Positions 8,996 through 18,990 of a stretch of 64,000 bases of DNA are shown piece by piece; within the stretch, counting starts at the first letter, position 1, and each line of letters starts with the position of its first letter. The DNA lies in assembly GCF_003966715.1 (NCBI RefSeq), contig NZ_AP018907.1:2158001-2222000 (forward strand). Reading direction: 5' to 3'. The DNA comes from Blastochloris tepida. GTDB taxonomy: Bacteria; Pseudomonadota; Alphaproteobacteria; Rhizobiales; Xanthobacteraceae. The translations under genes were made by a program, and so were the position numbers. The notes beneath the pieces are model-generated. The model searched no databases. It was not told where the DNA came from and worked only from the letters and a program-made list of their open reading frames with translations.

Positions 8996-9165
8996 ATCCC
9001 GGCCGAGCGTCAGCGAGAGCCGGGATCGTCACCCGAAAATGATACCCCCTCCCGGCGGACGGTCCCGGATCGCGGGCCTTCGGCCCTTGTCCGGGACGAC
9101 GAGTTTCTTTTGGCACCATCCCCGTCGTCATCCTGGACGACGCGAAGCGACGACCCGGGACGACA
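8996..9165. repeat. Cluster of three related palindromes upstream of metY
   Basis: Palindrome 1 pairs ATCCCGGC (8996-9003) with GCCGGGAT (9019-9026). Palindrome 2 pairs GTCCCGGA (9062-9069) with TCCGGGAC (9090-9097) and has an inner GGGCC/GGCCC stem. Palindrome 3 is an imperfect version at about 9124-9165. All share a GTC-ATCCCGG type arm typical of dispersed intergenic repeats in this order. They fill the 285-bp space before metY. Confidence 0.65.
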
Positions 9166-9267
9166 GATCCGCACAAGCGGTTTTCTTCCCCATGCCCCTG
9201 TCGTCATGGTAGCGGTTCCGCCGACGCGCCGAACCGCCGCCGTAGACTGCCGGACCAGGAGACCGCC

Positions 9268-10545
9268 ATGACCGACCGCACCCCGGGCTTTTCCACCCTG
9301 GCCATCCATGCCGGCGCCAAGCCGGACCCGACCACCGGCGCGCGGACGACGCCGATCTACCAGACCACCTCCTTCGTGTTCGACGATGCCGACCACGCGG
9401 CGGCGCTGTTCGGCCTCAAGGCGTTCGGCAACATCTATACGCGGCTCGGCAACCCGACCAATGCGGTGCTGGAGGAGCGCATCGCCGCGCTCGAGGGCGG
9501 CACCGCGGCGCTGGCGGTAGCCTCCGGCCACGCCGCCCAGCTTCTGACGATGCACACGCTCTTGCAGCCCGGCGACGAGTTCATCGCCTCCAAGAAGCTC
9601 TATGGCGGCTCGATCAACCAGTTCAACCACGCCTTCAAGAATTTCGGCTGGGTGGTGAAATGGGCCGACCCGGACGATATCGCCAGCTTCGGCGATGCGG
9701 TGTCGGTGAAGACCAAGGCGATCTTCGTCGAGTCGATCGCCAATCCCGGCGGCGTCATCACCGATCTTGAGGCGGTGGCCGGCGTGGCGCGGCGCGCCCG
9801 CGTGCCGCTGATCGTCGACAACACCCTGGCGACGCCCTATCTGTGCCGGCCGTTCGAGCACGGCGCCGACATCGTGCTGCACTCCGCCACCAAGTTCCTC
9901 GGCGGCCACGGCAATTCGCTGGCCGGGCTGATCGTCGACGGCGGCAGCTTCAACTGGTCGCAGGAAGGCCGCTACCCGATGCTGTCGGCGCCGCGGCCGG
10001 AATATCAGGGCATGGTGCTGCACGAGACGTTCGGCAATTTCGCCTTCGCCGTGGCCTGCCGCGCGCTCGGCCTGCGCGATCTCGGGCCGGCGCTGTCGCC
10101 GTTCAACGCCTTCATGGTGCTGACCGGCATCGAGACGCTGCCCTTGCGCATGCAGCGCCACTGCGAGAACGCGCTCGCGGTCGCCGAATTCCTCTCCGCC
10201 CATCCGGCCGTGAGCTGGGTCAGCTATCCCGGCCTCAAGGGCGACCGCTACCACACGCTGGCGAAGAAGTACGTGCCCAAGGGCGCGGGCGCGGTGTTCA
10301 CCTTCGGCCTCAAGGGCGGCTACGACGCGGGCGTGAAGCTGGTGTCGAAGGTGGCGTTGTTCTCCCACCTCGCCAATATCGGCGACACCCGCTCGCTGAT
10401 CATCCACCCGGCCTCCACCACCCACCGCCAACTCACCGACGCCCAGAAGATCCAGGCCGGCGCCGGGCCGGATACCGTGCGGCTGTCGATCGGGCTGGAG
10501 GATGCCGCCGACATCATCGCCGACCTCGACCAGGCGCTGGCGTGA
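9268..10545 (+). CDS. metY: O-acetylhomoserine sulfhydrylase (Cys/Met metabolism PLP enzyme)
   Basis: 425 residues. It begins with the family hallmark [24 protein letters not shown] and contains [13 protein letters not shown], the PLP aspartate in [10 protein letters not shown] and the Schiff-base lysine in [13 protein letters not shown]. The family adds sulfide or methanethiol to O-acetyl-L-homoserine to make homocysteine or methionine. The length and the ending [17 protein letters not shown] fit the sulfhydrylase rather than the shorter gamma-synthase. A CAGGAGA ribosome site precedes the ATG. I do not recognise a SAM riboswitch upstream. Confidence 0.92.
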   Translation: MTDRTPGFSTLAIHAGAKPDPTTGARTTPIYQTTSFVFDDADHAAALFGLKAFGNIYTRLGNPTNAVLEERIAALEGGTAALAVASGHAAQLLTMHTLLQPGDEFIASKKLYGGSINQFNHAFKNFGWVVKWADPDDIASFGDAVSVKTKAIFVESIANPGGVITDLEAVAGVARRARVPLIVDNTLATPYLCRPFEHGADIVLHSATKFLGGHGNSLAGLIVDGGSFNWSQEGRYPMLSAPRPEYQGMVLHETFGNFAFAVACRALGLRDLGPALSPFNAFMVLTGIETLPLRMQRHCENALAVAEFLSAHPAVSWVSYPGLKGDRYHTLAKKYVPKGAGAVFTFGLKGGYDAGVKLVSKVALFSHLANIGDTRSLIIHPASTTHRQLTDAQKIQAGAGPDTVRLSIGLEDAADIIADLDQALA

Positions 10546-10562
10546 GAAAGAGGAGTTCGGGA

Positions 10563-10775
10563 ATGCGACAGCGCACACGCAAGTTCTGGGGCGCCATCCT
10601 GCTGCTGCTCTTGGCGGTCGTCTGGTCGCTCGGCGCCATGATGGTGGCGCAGTCCGGCATCGGCCTCGGCCACTGGTTCACCGAGCTGGTCTATTACGTC
10701 GTGGCCGGCATCGGCTGGGTCATCCCGGCCGGCGCCCTGGTGTGGTGGATGGCCCAGCCCGACCGCGCGGCCTGA
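10563..10775 (+). CDS. DUF2842 small membrane protein
   Basis: 70 residues with two hydrophobic segments (about 9-31 and 41-62) and the ending WWMAQPD, typical of the alphaproteobacterial DUF2842 family of unknown function. It follows metY by 17 bp with an AGAGGAG ribosome site, so it is probably co-transcribed. Confidence 0.85.
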   Translation: MRQRTRKFWGAILLLLLAVVWSLGAMMVAQSGIGLGHWFTELVYYVVAGIGWVIPAGALVWWMAQPDRAA

Positions 10776-10903
10776 TCCCCCTCGGATTCGCGGGGCGCGA
10801 CGCATCCGGCACGCGATGCCAACCTTTCCTTGAGGAATTGCTGCCACCTTCCGTGCAAGCCAGAAGGCGCACGCTCGGCAGGGGCTTTGCCCCGCCGGAC
10901 AGA

Positions 10904-12166
10904 ATGACCGTGACCGTTGCGCCCGCAGCCGAGGGACGCAGTTTGACACTGAGCTGGACCGATGCCGACGCCACGCGCCGGCCGCTGACCGAGGGCGCCG
11001 CCGGCACCCAGGTCGTGGCCGGGCTGGAGGCGTTCGGCGATCTCGCCACGATCGAGCCGGTCTGGCGCATGCTGGAGCGGGAGGCGGTCTTCCCCGCCTA
11101 TCAGCGGTTCGATTTTCTGGCGCTGTGGCAGCGCCACATCGGGGATGCGGCCGGCATCGCGCCATTCATCGTAGTTGGCCGCGATGGCGCGGGCCGCCCG
11201 GCGTTCCTGTGGCCGCTCGGCCGGCGGCGGGTCGGCCCGCTGATGGTGGCCGAGCCGCTCGGCGGCAAGCACGTCAACTACAATTTCGGCCTGTGGCGCA
11301 AGGATATCGCCGAGGCGCTCGATGCCACGGCGACCGCCGATCTCGTCGCGCGCATCGGCCGGCTGGGGCCGCGGCTCGACATCATCTCGATCGAGCGCCA
11401 GCCGGAAAGCTGGCACGACGTGCCGAACCCGCTGCGGCTGCTGCCGCATCATGCCACCCCGAGCTTCGGCTGGCGCGGCCGGCTCGCCGACGATCCCGCC
11501 GCCTATCTGGGGCGGACGATGTCCGCCGACACCCGCAACAAGTTCCGCCGCAAGGAGCGCAAGCTCGCGGCGCTGCCCGGCTATCGCTATGTGGCGGCCT
11601 CAAGCCCCGGCGAGGCCGAGCGGCTGCTTGGCGCCCATTTCGCGCAGAAGGCGGCGCGGATGCGGGCGGCGGGTCTTGCCAATGTGTTCGCCGAGCCCGG
11701 TGTCGAGGCATTCCTGCGCAATGCCGCCCGCCATGGCGTCGAGACCGGCCGGCCGCTGCTCGAATGCCACGCGCTGGTGTGCGACGACGAGGTGATCGCC
11801 GTCGCCTGCGCCCTGCGCGATGCGCGCCGCTGCTCGTGCCTGCAGGTGTCGATCACCGGATCGGACAATGCCCGCTTCAGCCCCGGCGTGCTGCTGTTCA
11901 TGCACATTGCCGAAGCCTGCTGTGCGCAGGGGCTCGACTGGCTCGATCTCGGCGTCGGCGAGGCGAGCTACAAGAACTGGTTCTGCGACGAGGCCGAGCC
12001 GCTGTTCGACAGTTGCCTGCCGGTGACCGCCGCCGGCCGGCTGATGGCCGCGGGCCAGCGCGGCGCGGGCGTGCTCAAGCGCCACATCAAGCGCTCGCCG
12101 CGGCTGTGGAATCTGGTGCTGGCCACCCGCCGCCGGCTGTTTGCAGCCCCACTCACGCCGCCATGA
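10904..12166 (+). CDS. FemAB-like / GNAT acyltransferase, probably for exopolysaccharide
   Basis: 420 residues. Two GNAT-like halves are visible; the second contains the basic TRNKFRRKERKL segment and LDWLDLGVGEASYKNWF, typical of the CelD/BcsL type of GNAT protein found in polysaccharide clusters. Such enzymes acylate sugars or activated glycans. The ATG at 10904 is the first sensible start after the metY-DUF2842 unit. The 3' end overlaps the convergent ExoP-like gene by 14 bp. The exact substrate is unknown. Confidence 0.75.
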   Translation: MTVTVAPAAEGRSLTLSWTDADATRRPLTEGAAGTQVVAGLEAFGDLATIEPVWRMLEREAVFPAYQRFDFLALWQRHIGDAAGIAPFIVVGRDGAGRPAFLWPLGRRRVGPLMVAEPLGGKHVNYNFGLWRKDIAEALDATATADLVARIGRLGPRLDIISIERQPESWHDVPNPLRLLPHHATPSFGWRGRLADDPAAYLGRTMSADTRNKFRRKERKLAALPGYRYVAASSPGEAERLLGAHFAQKAARMRAAGLANVFAEPGVEAFLRNAARHGVETGRPLLECHALVCDDEVIAVACALRDARRCSCLQVSITGSDNARFSPGVLLFMHIAEACCAQGLDWLDLGVGEASYKNWFCDEAEPLFDSCLPVTAAGRLMAAGQRGAGVLKRHIKRSPRLWNLVLATRRRLFAAPLTPP

Positions 12167-14273
12167 CCGGGTCGCCCGATCCCGGCCCCGCGCCCGCGAC
12201 GTCCGTCTCGACAACGGCGATGAGATCGGCGATGCCGACCTCGGCGAGTTGGTCATAGACGCCTTCGGCCTCGGCCGGCTCCCACACCTTCGGCCCGACC
12301 ACCACCGCCAGCGGCAATTGCCCGACGAAGCCGGCCTTGGCCAGCGTCGCCGCCGGCGGCGCGACCAGCACGACGTGATCATAGGTCTGGACCAGCGCCG
12401 ACAGCGCCAGCGCCAGACGGTCGGCCTTCAGCAGTTCCTCGATCTCCGCCGCCGGTCCGCCGAACGGCACGACATGCAGGCGCGAGGCGCGGTCGCGATG
12501 GATCACCTGCCCGAACGACGCGGTGCCGCGCACCAGATTGACGACGCCGGACGCGGTAGGATCGCGCACCAGGCTGGGAGCGGCCGCACGCGGATCGAGC
12601 TCGATCAGCACCGTGCGCCCGCCGCGCAAGGCGAGATCGCGCGCCAGCCGGATCGCCGTCGGTGCCGCCGCCACGGTCTCGCTCGCCGGCACCACCGCCA
12701 CCATGCCCGGCTCGTGCGCGCTCACCAGCTCGGCGAGGCCCGGCCCGCGGGTGGGCTCCTCCGCCGGCTCATCGGCGGGCGCGGCCTGCTGCAGGTTGAG
12801 CGCGACGGGAACGCCGCGCTCGCGCACCGCCATGTGACGGGCCCGGCCGCTGAGCAGTTCGCCGCTGGCGACGATGCCGGTCGACAGCACCAGGGTCGCC
12901 AGCGTGATCAGCACGATCATCGGCACCTTCTTGGGGAAGGCCGGCACGTTGGAGGGCATGGCGCGCGAGATGATGCGCGCATCCGGCGGCAGCGCCGCCA
13001 GCGTGTCGCGCGCCGCCGAGTCGCGGTAGCGCGCCAGATAGGATTCGAGCAGGTCGCGCTCGGCCTTCGCCTCGCGCTCCAGCGCCCGCAGCTGCACGTC
13101 CTGCTCGCCGGCACCGGCGACCTGCTGCTTGAGCCGGTCGAGTTCGCCCGTAAGCTGCGCCTGACGGGCCTCGGCGATCCTTGCGTCGTTCTCGAAGGCG
13201 CGCACCATGCGCTCGGCCTCGTCGCGGATCTGGCGGTCGAGGCCGGCGATCTGGGCGCGCAGCTCCTTGATGCGCGGATGCTGGTCGAGCAGCGTCGAGG
13301 ACTGCTCGGCCAGCAGCGCCTTGAGCGTGACGCGCTGTTCGGCGAGCCGGCGGATCAGCTCGGAATTGATGATGTCGGACGTCTCGATCGGGCGGCCGGC
13401 GGCAAGCAGCTCGCGGATCATCCGCGCTTTCGACTCGGCCTCCGCCTTCTGGGCGCGGGCGACACCAAGCTGGGTGTTGAGCTCGGCGAGCTGCTGGTTG
13501 AAGAGCTGGGTGTTGTTGACCCCGACGAACAGATCGGCACGCGAGCGGAAGGCGTCGGCGCGGCCTTCGGCCTCGGCCACCTTCTTGCGCAGCTTCTCGA
13601 TCTCGCCCTGCAGCCAGTTCGACGCCTGCCGCGTCGAATCCTGCTTGGCCACCTGTTGGAGCGCGAGATACGCCTCCGCCACCGCATTGGCCACCTTGGC
13701 GGCGAGATCGGGATCGCGGGATTCGAACTCGATGGCGATCACCCGCGACTTGTCGATGGGATAGACCTTGAGCCGCTCGAAATAGGCGCGCAGCACGCGC
13801 TCCTCGACGGCGAGCGTGTCGTCGCGGCCGAGACCGACCAAGCGTAGCAGATTGGACACCGGCGAGCGCGCATCGAACTCCGGCTTGTCGGCAAGGTGCA
13901 GCTCGGCGATCACCTGCCGGCCGAGGTCGCGCGACAGCAGGATCTGCACTTGGCTGGTGACCGCCTCCGGATCGACCAGCGCACGGTCGACCGTGGCATT
14001 GCGCTCGATCTCGGGACGGAAGAAGGCGTTCTCGCCGTTCTCGATGAGGATGCGCGTCTCGGCGCGGTAGATCGGCGTCATCAGATTGACGGCGACGAAG
14101 GTGAGGGCCAGCGCTACCAGGGTCGGCGCCAGGATCCACCGCCGCTTCTCCCACAGCGCACGGCCGAGCGCGGCAAGGTCGATGTCGCCGTCGTGCTCCC
14201 GCGCGGCCGGAACCGCGGGTGCCTGAACCGGCACCAGCGGTTCGAGGCCACTCACTTCGCCGACGCCACGCAT
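12153..14273 (-). CDS. ExoP/GumC-type polysaccharide co-polymerase with degenerate C-terminal kinase domain
   Basis: 706 residues. A Wzz domain with one membrane helix (about residues 45-65) is followed by a long coiled-coil periplasmic region (about 200-420), a second membrane helix near 450, and a cytoplasmic P-loop-kinase-like domain. In ordinary bacterial tyrosine kinases this last domain has a GxGKS/T loop; here the matching stretch reads PASETVAAAP, with no lysine. The family sets chain length and links polymerase to export. The ATG at 14273 is chosen over a TTG 21 bp upstream because GGTGGAG precedes it. It is divergent from the wza-like gene. Confidence 0.88.
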   Translation of the reverse strand: MRGVGEVSGLEPLVPVQAPAVPAAREHDGDIDLAALGRALWEKRRWILAPTLVALALTFVAVNLMTPIYRAETRILIENGENAFFRPEIERNATVDRALVDPEAVTSQVQILLSRDLGRQVIAELHLADKPEFDARSPVSNLLRLVGLGRDDTLAVEERVLRAYFERLKVYPIDKSRVIAIEFESRDPDLAAKVANAVAEAYLALQQVAKQDSTRQASNWLQGEIEKLRKKVAEAEGRADAFRSRADLFVGVNNTQLFNQQLAELNTQLGVARAQKAEAESKARMIRELLAAGRPIETSDIINSELIRRLAEQRVTLKALLAEQSSTLLDQHPRIKELRAQIAGLDRQIRDEAERMVRAFENDARIAEARQAQLTGELDRLKQQVAGAGEQDVQLRALEREAKAERDLLESYLARYRDSAARDTLAALPPDARIISRAMPSNVPAFPKKVPMIVLITLATLVLSTGIVASGELLSGRARHMAVRERGVPVALNLQQAAPADEPAEEPTRGPGLAELVSAHEPGMVAVVPASETVAAAPTAIRLARDLALRGGRTVLIELDPRAAAPSLVRDPTASGVVNLVRGTASFGQVIHRDRASRLHVVPFGGPAAEIEELLKADRLALALSALVQTYDHVVLVAPPAATLAKAGFVGQLPLAVVVGPKVWEPAEAEGVYDQLAEVGIADLIAVVETDVAGAGPGSGDPVMAA

Positions 14274-14426
14274 CGTCCACTCCACCCAACGCAACAGAAC
14301 GCTGGGCCGATTAACGTCGCTTCATGGTTGCCGGTCGGTTAATCGGCCCGGCAATTCGCTTGACGCAAGACTTCGTTAACCATGTTCGCCCGATAGAAGA
14401 GGTCAGAGGCGATCGGGTTCATCGCA

Positions 14427-14981
14427 ATGCGACTGCGTTCCACCATCCTGCTGACCGTTGCGCTGGCGCTCGCCGGCTGCGCCACGCCGTCGCAGATTCC
14501 GCCGGTCGAGGTGGCGCCAGAGGCGCCCTACACGCTCGATGCCGGCGACAAGCTGCGCGTGACCGTGTTCGGCCAGGACGGGCTGACCAACACCTATGCC
14601 GTCAACGCCTCGGGCAAGATCGCGATGCCGCTGATCGGCTCGGTGGAAGCGCGCGGGCGCACCACCGAGAGCCTCGCGCGCGCCATCGCGGCGAAGCTGC
14701 GCCAGGGCTATGTGCGCGAGCCGCACGTCGCGGTCGAGGTCGAGACCTACCGGCCGTTCTTCGTGCTAGGCGAGGTCACTGCCGCCGGCCAGTACGCCTA
14801 TGTCAACGGCATGACGGTGGAAACCGCAGTGGCGATTGCCGGCGGCTTCTCGCCGCGCGCCTACAAGACCTATGCCGAGGTGTCGCGGGTCGTCGACGGC
14901 CAGCTCGTGCGCACCAGCGTGCCGCTGACCTATCCGGTGCGGCCGGGCGACACCATCAACGTCATCGAACGGTGGCTGTGA
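14427..14981 (+). CDS. Wza-type polysaccharide export lipoprotein
   Basis: 184 residues. A lipoprotein signal ends in LAGC at about residue 18. The Poly_export domain begins with YTLDAGDKLRVTVFGQDGL, followed by a SLBB-like part (FFVLGEVTAAGQYAYVNGMTVETAVAIAGG). Such proteins form the outer-membrane or periplasmic channel for exopolysaccharide. At 184 residues it is a short, ExoF-like form. The stop overlaps the next GTG start as GTGA. Confidence 0.9.
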   Translation: MRLRSTILLTVALALAGCATPSQIPPVEVAPEAPYTLDAGDKLRVTVFGQDGLTNTYAVNASGKIAMPLIGSVEARGRTTESLARAIAAKLRQGYVREPHVAVEVETYRPFFVLGEVTAAGQYAYVNGMTVETAVAIAGGFSPRAYKTYAEVSRVVDGQLVRTSVPLTYPVRPGDTINVIERWL

Positions 14982-16093
14982 CACCCCTTCGCATTCTTCA
15001 CGTGCTGCGGGCGCCGGTCGGCGGCCTGTTCCGTCATGTCGTCGATCTCGCCCGCGAGCAGGCGGCGCACGGCCACGCGGTCGGCGTGGTGGCGGCCACC
15101 GCGAGCGGCGGCGCTTTGGCCGAGGCGGCGCTGGCCGACCTTGAGCCGCAGCTCGAACTCGGCCTCAGCCGGGTGCGGATGACCCGGCAGGTCGGGCTCG
15201 ACGACATCGGCGCGGTGCGCCATGTCGGCGTGCGGGCGCGCGATATCGGTGCCGATGTGCTGCACGGCCACGGCGCCAAGGGCGGCGCCTATGCGCGGCT
15301 CGCGGCCGCGCCGAATGCAATCCGCGTCTACACGCCGCACGGCGGCAGCCTGCATTACAGCGCGCGCTCGGCCTCGGGCCTCGTCTATCTGACGCTGGAG
15401 CGACTGCTGGCGCGGCGCACCGACCTGTTCCTGTTCGAAAGCGCGTACGGCCGCGACACCTATGCCCGCAAGATCGCGAGCCCCACGGCCGCGGCGCGGG
15501 TGGTCCACAACGGCCTGCGCCCGCAGGAGTTCGCGCCGGTGGCGCCGCGTCCGGATGCCACCGACATCGTGTTCGTCGGCGAGCTTCGCCGCCTCAAGGG
15601 CGTCGACGTGCTGATCGAGGCGATGGCGCGGCTGCGGCTCGAAGGCCCGCAACTCACCGCCACCATCGTCGGCGACGGGCCGGATGCGCGCTTCTTCCGC
15701 GATCTCGTCGAGGCCCGCGACCTCGTCACCCGCGTGCGCTTCACCGGCCCCCTGCCCGCCCGCGACGCCTTCGCGCTTGGCCATCTGCTGTGCGTGCCCT
15801 CGCGCGCGGAGTCGCTGCCCTATGTGGTGCTGGAGGCCGCCGCCGCCGGCATGCCGATGGTAGCGAGCCGCGTCGGCGGCATGGCTGAAATCTTCGGCGA
15901 GGCGGCCGACCGGCTGGTCGAGCCCGGCGACATCGCCGCGCTGATGGCCGCTCTGCGCAGTGCCATCGCCATGCCGGACGAGGCTGCAACCGCCACACTT
16001 CGGGCGCGGGTGCGGGACCTCTTCAGCGTTGCGGCGATGACCGACGGGGTGCTCGACGCTTACCGAACGGTTATATCCACGCGCCGAAATTAA
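14978..16093 (+). CDS. Glycosyltransferase family 4 protein
   Basis: 371 residues with a GT-B fold. The N-terminal domain starts RILHVLRAPVGGLFRHVVDLAR. The C-terminal nucleotide-sugar domain shows VGELRRLKGVDVLIEA, GDGPD and the acidic motif SRAESLPYVVLEAAAAG. It transfers a sugar during exopolysaccharide repeat-unit assembly on the cytoplasmic side. The GTG start at 14978 is supported by the 4-bp overlap with the Wza-like gene. Confidence 0.88.
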   Translation: MTPLRILHVLRAPVGGLFRHVVDLAREQAAHGHAVGVVAATASGGALAEAALADLEPQLELGLSRVRMTRQVGLDDIGAVRHVGVRARDIGADVLHGHGAKGGAYARLAAAPNAIRVYTPHGGSLHYSARSASGLVYLTLERLLARRTDLFLFESAYGRDTYARKIASPTAAARVVHNGLRPQEFAPVAPRPDATDIVFVGELRRLKGVDVLIEAMARLRLEGPQLTATIVGDGPDARFFRDLVEARDLVTRVRFTGPLPARDAFALGHLLCVPSRAESLPYVVLEAAAAGMPMVASRVGGMAEIFGEAADRLVEPGDIAALMAALRSAIAMPDEAATATLRARVRDLFSVAAMTDGVLDAYRTVISTRRN

Positions 16094-16183
16094 GCCTTCC
16101 GTGAAGGTTCCGGGCTAGCCTCGCTTCGCAAAAGAACAGGGTGCGCCCGCTCCCTTCACGCGCATCCTTCGGAGCGTATCGGT

Positions 16184-17725
16184 ATGCTCGATGCAAATTT
16201 GCGTGGTGGGCCGGACAACCGCTCGGTTGCGCCCCCCTCCCCGGCCGCTGCTGCGCCGGCCGCGAAGCCCCGCCTCACCGCCGTCGCCCGCCGCCTCGCC
16301 GCCGAGCCGATCGCCTCGGCCATCTCGCCGATCGTGCTGGCCGGCTTCGTGCGGCTGGTCGAGTTCACCGCCATCGCGCTGCTGGGCGCGGCGATCTACC
16401 TCGCCTATGTGGTGCCGAGCGACGGCTTCGCCGCCTATTATCCGGTCGCCATCCTGACGCTGACGGCGGCGGCCGTGCTCGCCTTCCAGGCGGTCGACAT
16501 CTATGACGTGCAGGCCTTCCGCTCGGTGTCGGCGCAGTTCTCGCGGCTGGCGGCGGCCTGGACCATCGTGTTCCTGGTCGCCTTCGCCGTGGCATTCTTC
16601 GCGCGCATCGAGGATGCGTTCTCGCGCGTGTGGATCGGCAGCTGGTACGTCAGCGGCTTGGCGATGCTGCTCGCGCTGCGCATCGGCCTTGCCAGCCTGG
16701 TGCGAACCTGGACCCAGGAGGGCCGGCTGGTGCGCCGCACCGTCATCGTCGGCGGCGGCGAGGCTGGCGAAAAGCTGATCAAGTCGCTGGAGGCGCAGCC
16801 CGACAGCGACCTCGACATCGTCGGCGTGTTCGACGACCGCAGCGACCGCCGCTCGCCGGGTCAGGTCGGCGACAAGTTGAAGCTCGGCAGCGTCGCCGAT
16901 CTCGTCGAGTTCGCCCGCCGCACCCGCATCGACCTCGTGGTGTTCTCGCTGCCGGTCTCCGCCGAGACCCGCATCCTGGACATGCTGAAGAAGCTGTGGG
17001 TACTGCCGGTCGACATCCGGCTGTCGGCGCACTCCGCGCAGCTCCGCTTCCGGCCGCGCGCCTATTCCTACATCGGCAACGTGCCGACGCTCGACGTGTT
17101 CGACCGGCCGCTGGCCGATTGGGACGTGGTGATGAAGTGGCTGTTCGACAAGATCGTCGGCAGCCTCGCGCTGCTCGCGCTGTCGCCGGTGATGCTGCTG
17201 GTGGCGATCGCCGTGAAGCTCGACTCGCCGGGGCCGGTGCTGTTCCGCCAGAAGCGCTACGGCTTCAACAACGAGCTGATCGAGGTGTTCAAGTTCCGCT
17301 CGATGTACACCGACAAGTGCGACGCCACCGCCTCGAAGCTGGTCACCAAGGGCGACCCGCGGGTGACGCGCGTCGGCCGCATCCTGCGCAAGACCTCGCT
17401 CGACGAGCTGCCGCAGCTCTTCAATGTGGTGTTCGCCGGCAACCTGTCGCTGGTCGGCCCGCGCCCGCACGCCGTGCACGCCAAGGCCGAGAACCGGCTC
17501 TATGACGAGGCGGTGGACGGCTATTTCGCGCGCCACCGCGTCAAGCCCGGCATCACCGGCTGGGCGCAGATCAATGGCTGGCGCGGCGAGACCGACACCG
17601 AGGAGAAGCTCCAGCGCCGCGTCGAGCACGATCTCTATTACATCGAGAACTGGTCGGTGCTGTTCGACCTTGCGATCCTGCTCAAGACGCCGTTCGCGCT
17701 GTTCAAGACCGATAACGCCTATTGA
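16184..17725 (+). CDS. Undecaprenyl-phosphate glucose phosphotransferase (WbaP/polyprenyl sugar transferase type)
   Basis: 513 residues. Four to five membrane helices in the first 150 residues lead to a CoA-binding_3-like NAD-fold domain ([15 protein letters not shown]) and a Bac_transf domain with [32 protein letters not shown] and [16 protein letters not shown]. It puts the first sugar phosphate onto undecaprenyl phosphate, beginning synthesis of the repeat unit. The next gene, a ligase or polymerase, starts 12 bp after its stop. Confidence 0.93.
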   Translation: MLDANLRGGPDNRSVAPPSPAAAAPAAKPRLTAVARRLAAEPIASAISPIVLAGFVRLVEFTAIALLGAAIYLAYVVPSDGFAAYYPVAILTLTAAAVLAFQAVDIYDVQAFRSVSAQFSRLAAAWTIVFLVAFAVAFFARIEDAFSRVWIGSWYVSGLAMLLALRIGLASLVRTWTQEGRLVRRTVIVGGGEAGEKLIKSLEAQPDSDLDIVGVFDDRSDRRSPGQVGDKLKLGSVADLVEFARRTRIDLVVFSLPVSAETRILDMLKKLWVLPVDIRLSAHSAQLRFRPRAYSYIGNVPTLDVFDRPLADWDVVMKWLFDKIVGSLALLALSPVMLLVAIAVKLDSPGPVLFRQKRYGFNNELIEVFKFRSMYTDKCDATASKLVTKGDPRVTRVGRILRKTSLDELPQLFNVVFAGNLSLVGPRPHAVHAKAENRLYDEAVDGYFARHRVKPGITGWAQINGWRGETDTEEKLQRRVEHDLYYIENWSVLFDLAILLKTPFALFKTDNAY

Positions 17726-17736
17726 CCGGGCGGGCC

Positions 17737-18990
17737 ATGAGCATCTGCGCCGACGCGCTCCCCACCGTCGCAGCCCCGCTGCGGCGCGAGCGTGTGCGGC
17801 CCGTCCTGCTGCTGCTCGTGGGCCTTGCCGGGGCGTTCGTGTTCATCGAGCCCTCGCCCTACGAGATCATCTCGCTTCTGACCTTCACAGTGTTCGTGGC
17901 GGCGGGCCTCAGCCTCAACCCCACCCACATTCCGCTGCTGCTGCTCGTCATCCTCTACAATGTCGGCTTCACACTCTCGCTGCTGCAGGTGCTCGGCGAG
18001 GACAAGACCGGCATGTGGGTGGCGGTGTCGTGGTATCTCGGCGCGACGGCGCTCGGCTTCGCGCTGGTGATGGCCGATGAGACGTCGCGGCGGCTGCGCT
18101 TCCTGCTCGGGGGGGTGATGATCGGCGCGGTGGTGGCCGCCGTCTGCGGCATCGCCGGCTATTTCGGCGTGCTCGCCGATCTCTTCACGCGCTATGGCCG
18201 CGCCCGCGGCACGTTCAACGATCCCAACGTGTTCGGCCCATTCCTGGTGCTGCCGGCCGTGCTGTGCGTGCAGCGCAGCCTCGCCGGCAGTCCCGGCGCC
18301 ATTCTGCGCAATGTCGCGGTGCTGGCGGTGCTGCTGCTGGGGCTGTTCCTCAGCTTCTCGCGCGGCTCCTGGTTCATGTTCGCCGCCGCCGCGACCATCG
18401 CGGTGCTGCTGTCGCTCATCACCACCCGTGCGACGGCGGAGCGCGCGCGCATCATCCTGCTGGCGGGCGTGGGCGTGGTGTTCGTCGGCGCGCTGGTGGT
18501 GGCGGCACTGTCGATCGATGAGGTGGGCACGCTATTCCGCGAGCGCGCCTCGCTGACCCAGAGCTACGATGCCGGCCCGCTCGGCCGGTTCGGGCGGCAC
18601 ATCCTCGGCGCCCTCCTGGCGCTCGACCATCCGTTCGGCATCGGGCCGCGCCAGTTCCACCTCTATTTCGTCGAGGATCCCCACAACGTCTATCTCAACG
18701 CCTTCCTGTCGGGCGGCTGGCTCTCGGGGCTCGCCTACGCGCTGCTGGTGGTGATCACCGTCGGCTTCGGCTTTGCGACGGTGCTGCGGCCGACGCCGTG
18801 GCAGGGCGCCTACATCGCCATCTACAGCACCTTCGTCGCCATGGTGCTGCTCGGCTTCGTGATCGATTCCGACCACTGGCGGCTGTTCTGGATGCTGCTC
18901 GGGCTGGTCTGGGGCCTGACGATCGCGACGCGCGCGCAGACGCCGCAAAAGGGAAATCGGCTCACTCCGGCTTCAGGTGCAGGTCGCTGA
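17737..18990 (+). CDS. O-antigen ligase / Wzy-type polymerase-like membrane protein
   Basis: 417 residues with about ten hydrophobic segments and one large periplasmic loop. The Wzy_C signature region is visible: FNDPNVFGPFLVLP, FSRGSWFMF, and GIGPRQFHLYF with DPHNVYLNAFLSGG. It probably polymerises or ligates the exopolysaccharide made by the neighbouring genes. The ATG at 17737 is chosen over a TTG at 17722 that overlaps the previous stop. The 3' end overlaps a convergent gene by 29 bp. Confidence 0.88.
   Translation: MSICADALPTVAAPLRRERVRPVLLLLVGLAGAFVFIEPSPYEIISLLTFTVFVAAGLSLNPTHIPLLLLVILYNVGFTLSLLQVLGEDKTGMWVAVSWYLGATALGFALVMADETSRRLRFLLGGVMIGAVVAAVCGIAGYFGVLADLFTRYGRARGTFNDPNVFGPFLVLPAVLCVQRSLAGSPGAILRNVAVLAVLLLGLFLSFSRGSWFMFAAAATIAVLLSLITTRATAERARIILLAGVGVVFVGALVVAALSIDEVGTLFRERASLTQSYDAGPLGRFGRHILGALLALDHPFGIGPRQFHLYFVEDPHNVYLNAFLSGGWLSGLAYALLVVITVGFGFATVLRPTPWQGAYIAIYSTFVAMVLLGFVIDSDHWRLFWMLLGLVWGLTIATRAQTPQKGNRLTPASGAGR

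Noticed and set aside
8983..9267. SAM riboswitch before metY
   Set aside because: The stretch is made of dispersed palindromes; I see no SAM-II pseudoknot pattern near the start codon.
10502..10903. N-terminal extension of the acyltransferase frame across the DUF2842 gene
   Set aside because: It overlaps metY and DUF2842 in another frame; the first suitable ATG is at 10904.
14274..14294. Longer start (TTG at 14294) for the ExoP-like gene
   Set aside because: The ATG at 14273 has a good ribosome site, and the extra residues add nothing conserved.
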